A stretch of DNA of 64,000 bases, taken from NCBI GenBank assembly GCA_030549335.1, contig CM060188.1:70772696-70836695 (forward strand), given 5' to 3'. Positions 63,601 through 64,000 of the stretch are shown in pieces (positions within the stretch are counted from its first letter, which is position 1; each line of letters begins with the position of its first letter). The notes under the pieces were generated by a model that was given only the letters and a program-made list of their open reading frames with translations, made no database searches and was not told the origin of the DNA. The DNA is from Pontederia crassipes. Its lineage: Eukaryota; Streptophyta; Magnoliopsida; Commelinales; Pontederiaceae. A program made the position numbers and the translations under genes.

Positions 63601-64000
63601 TAGAGGTGTTCACGGGTCGGGTTGGACTCGACCCGTGAACAAATCCGACCCGATTTGGTCGGGTCGGGTCGGGTCAAAAGGGCTGGGGGTGTCGAATCCG
63701 ACCCAACCCGACCCGGTTCGGGTCGGATCGGGTCGGGTCGGGTGGTCGGTCACCCAATTTTCCTTTTTTTTATTACTATTTTTATATTTTTATTTAATAT
63801 AAATTTTTTATTTAATATTATTTTAAAAGCATAAAATAACTTTTCTAATTATTTAATATTATTTTGGTACTTAAAATATTTTATTTTAATTTTTTATAAT
63901 TTTTAAATCAAATATAAGCTTAAGTTTGAATTAAAAATAAAAAAAATAAAAAACTCGGGTTGATCGGATCGGGTTCACGGGTCGATCCGGACCGGTGAAC
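63601..64000. mobile_element. GC-rich inverted-repeat element, cut by the window edge
   Basis: Starts TAGAGGTGTTCACGGGTCGG, then multiple GGGTCGGGTC and CCGACCCG repeats (63615-63745), an AT-rich core (63760-63955), and a right end reading GGGTTCACGGGTCGATCCGG then CCGGTGAAC at base 64000. The right end mirrors the left, so only the last few bases should lie outside. Confidence 0.65.

Overview
This window is nuclear DNA from a flowering plant. The genes are spliced, with long AT-rich introns and intergenic DNA, GC-rich first exons, plant-type protein families and many plant transposon remnants. The GC-rich first exons next to very AT-rich spacers suggest a monocot, but I cannot name the species.

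Four gene loci are supported by splice-consistent translation. (1) Minus strand, 7753 to beyond the left edge: a long conserved plant protein with a SAND/ULTRAPETALA-like region and Cys-rich zinc-finger-like segments. Eight exons give 1,467 codons, open to the edge. (2) Plus strand, 19408-20991: a complete 4-exon type 2C protein phosphatase (368 aa). (3) Minus strand, about 21330-32240: a tandem array of five copies of the 40S ribosomal protein S11 (uS17) gene. (4) Minus strand, 37025-38034: a complete 4-exon PLATZ zinc-finger regulator (240 aa) whose first coding exon is only the ATG.

The RPS11 array is the most striking structure. Units of about 2.2 kb alternate between an intact 3' end (B type) and one with a 13-bp exon loss (A type), in the order truncated-A-B-A-B, so a 4.45-kb dimer was itself duplicated. 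Only the rightmost unit joins exon 1 and a telo-box promoter region, and its expected ATG start codon is ATA. Every copy keeps a GC-AG intron.

The rest is accessory DNA. At 8-18 kb there are AT-rich spacers with three GC-ended inverted-repeat elements, one of them Mutator-like with a 9-bp target duplication. At 33-34 kb and 42-43 kb lie two members of one MITE family. At 43-49 kb there is a nested repeat complex: two GC-rich minisatellite blocks in duplicated flanks, a ~350-bp tandem repeat, and a three-copy 0.72-kb unit carrying a short conserved frame. At 49-55 kb come an LTR with primer-binding site, a minisatellite and a decayed LINE. At 57.9-58.7 kb is a hAT-like element with a perfect 8-bp target duplication. 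At 61.5-63.2 kb come a copia-like LTR fragment and a Mutator-like element with ~165-bp terminal repeats. One more GC-rich inverted-repeat element runs off the right edge.

No rRNA gene, CRISPR array or convincing tRNA gene was seen. The protein genes are independent transcription units with no sign of joint action. All coordinates come from reading the sequence; no database search was run.
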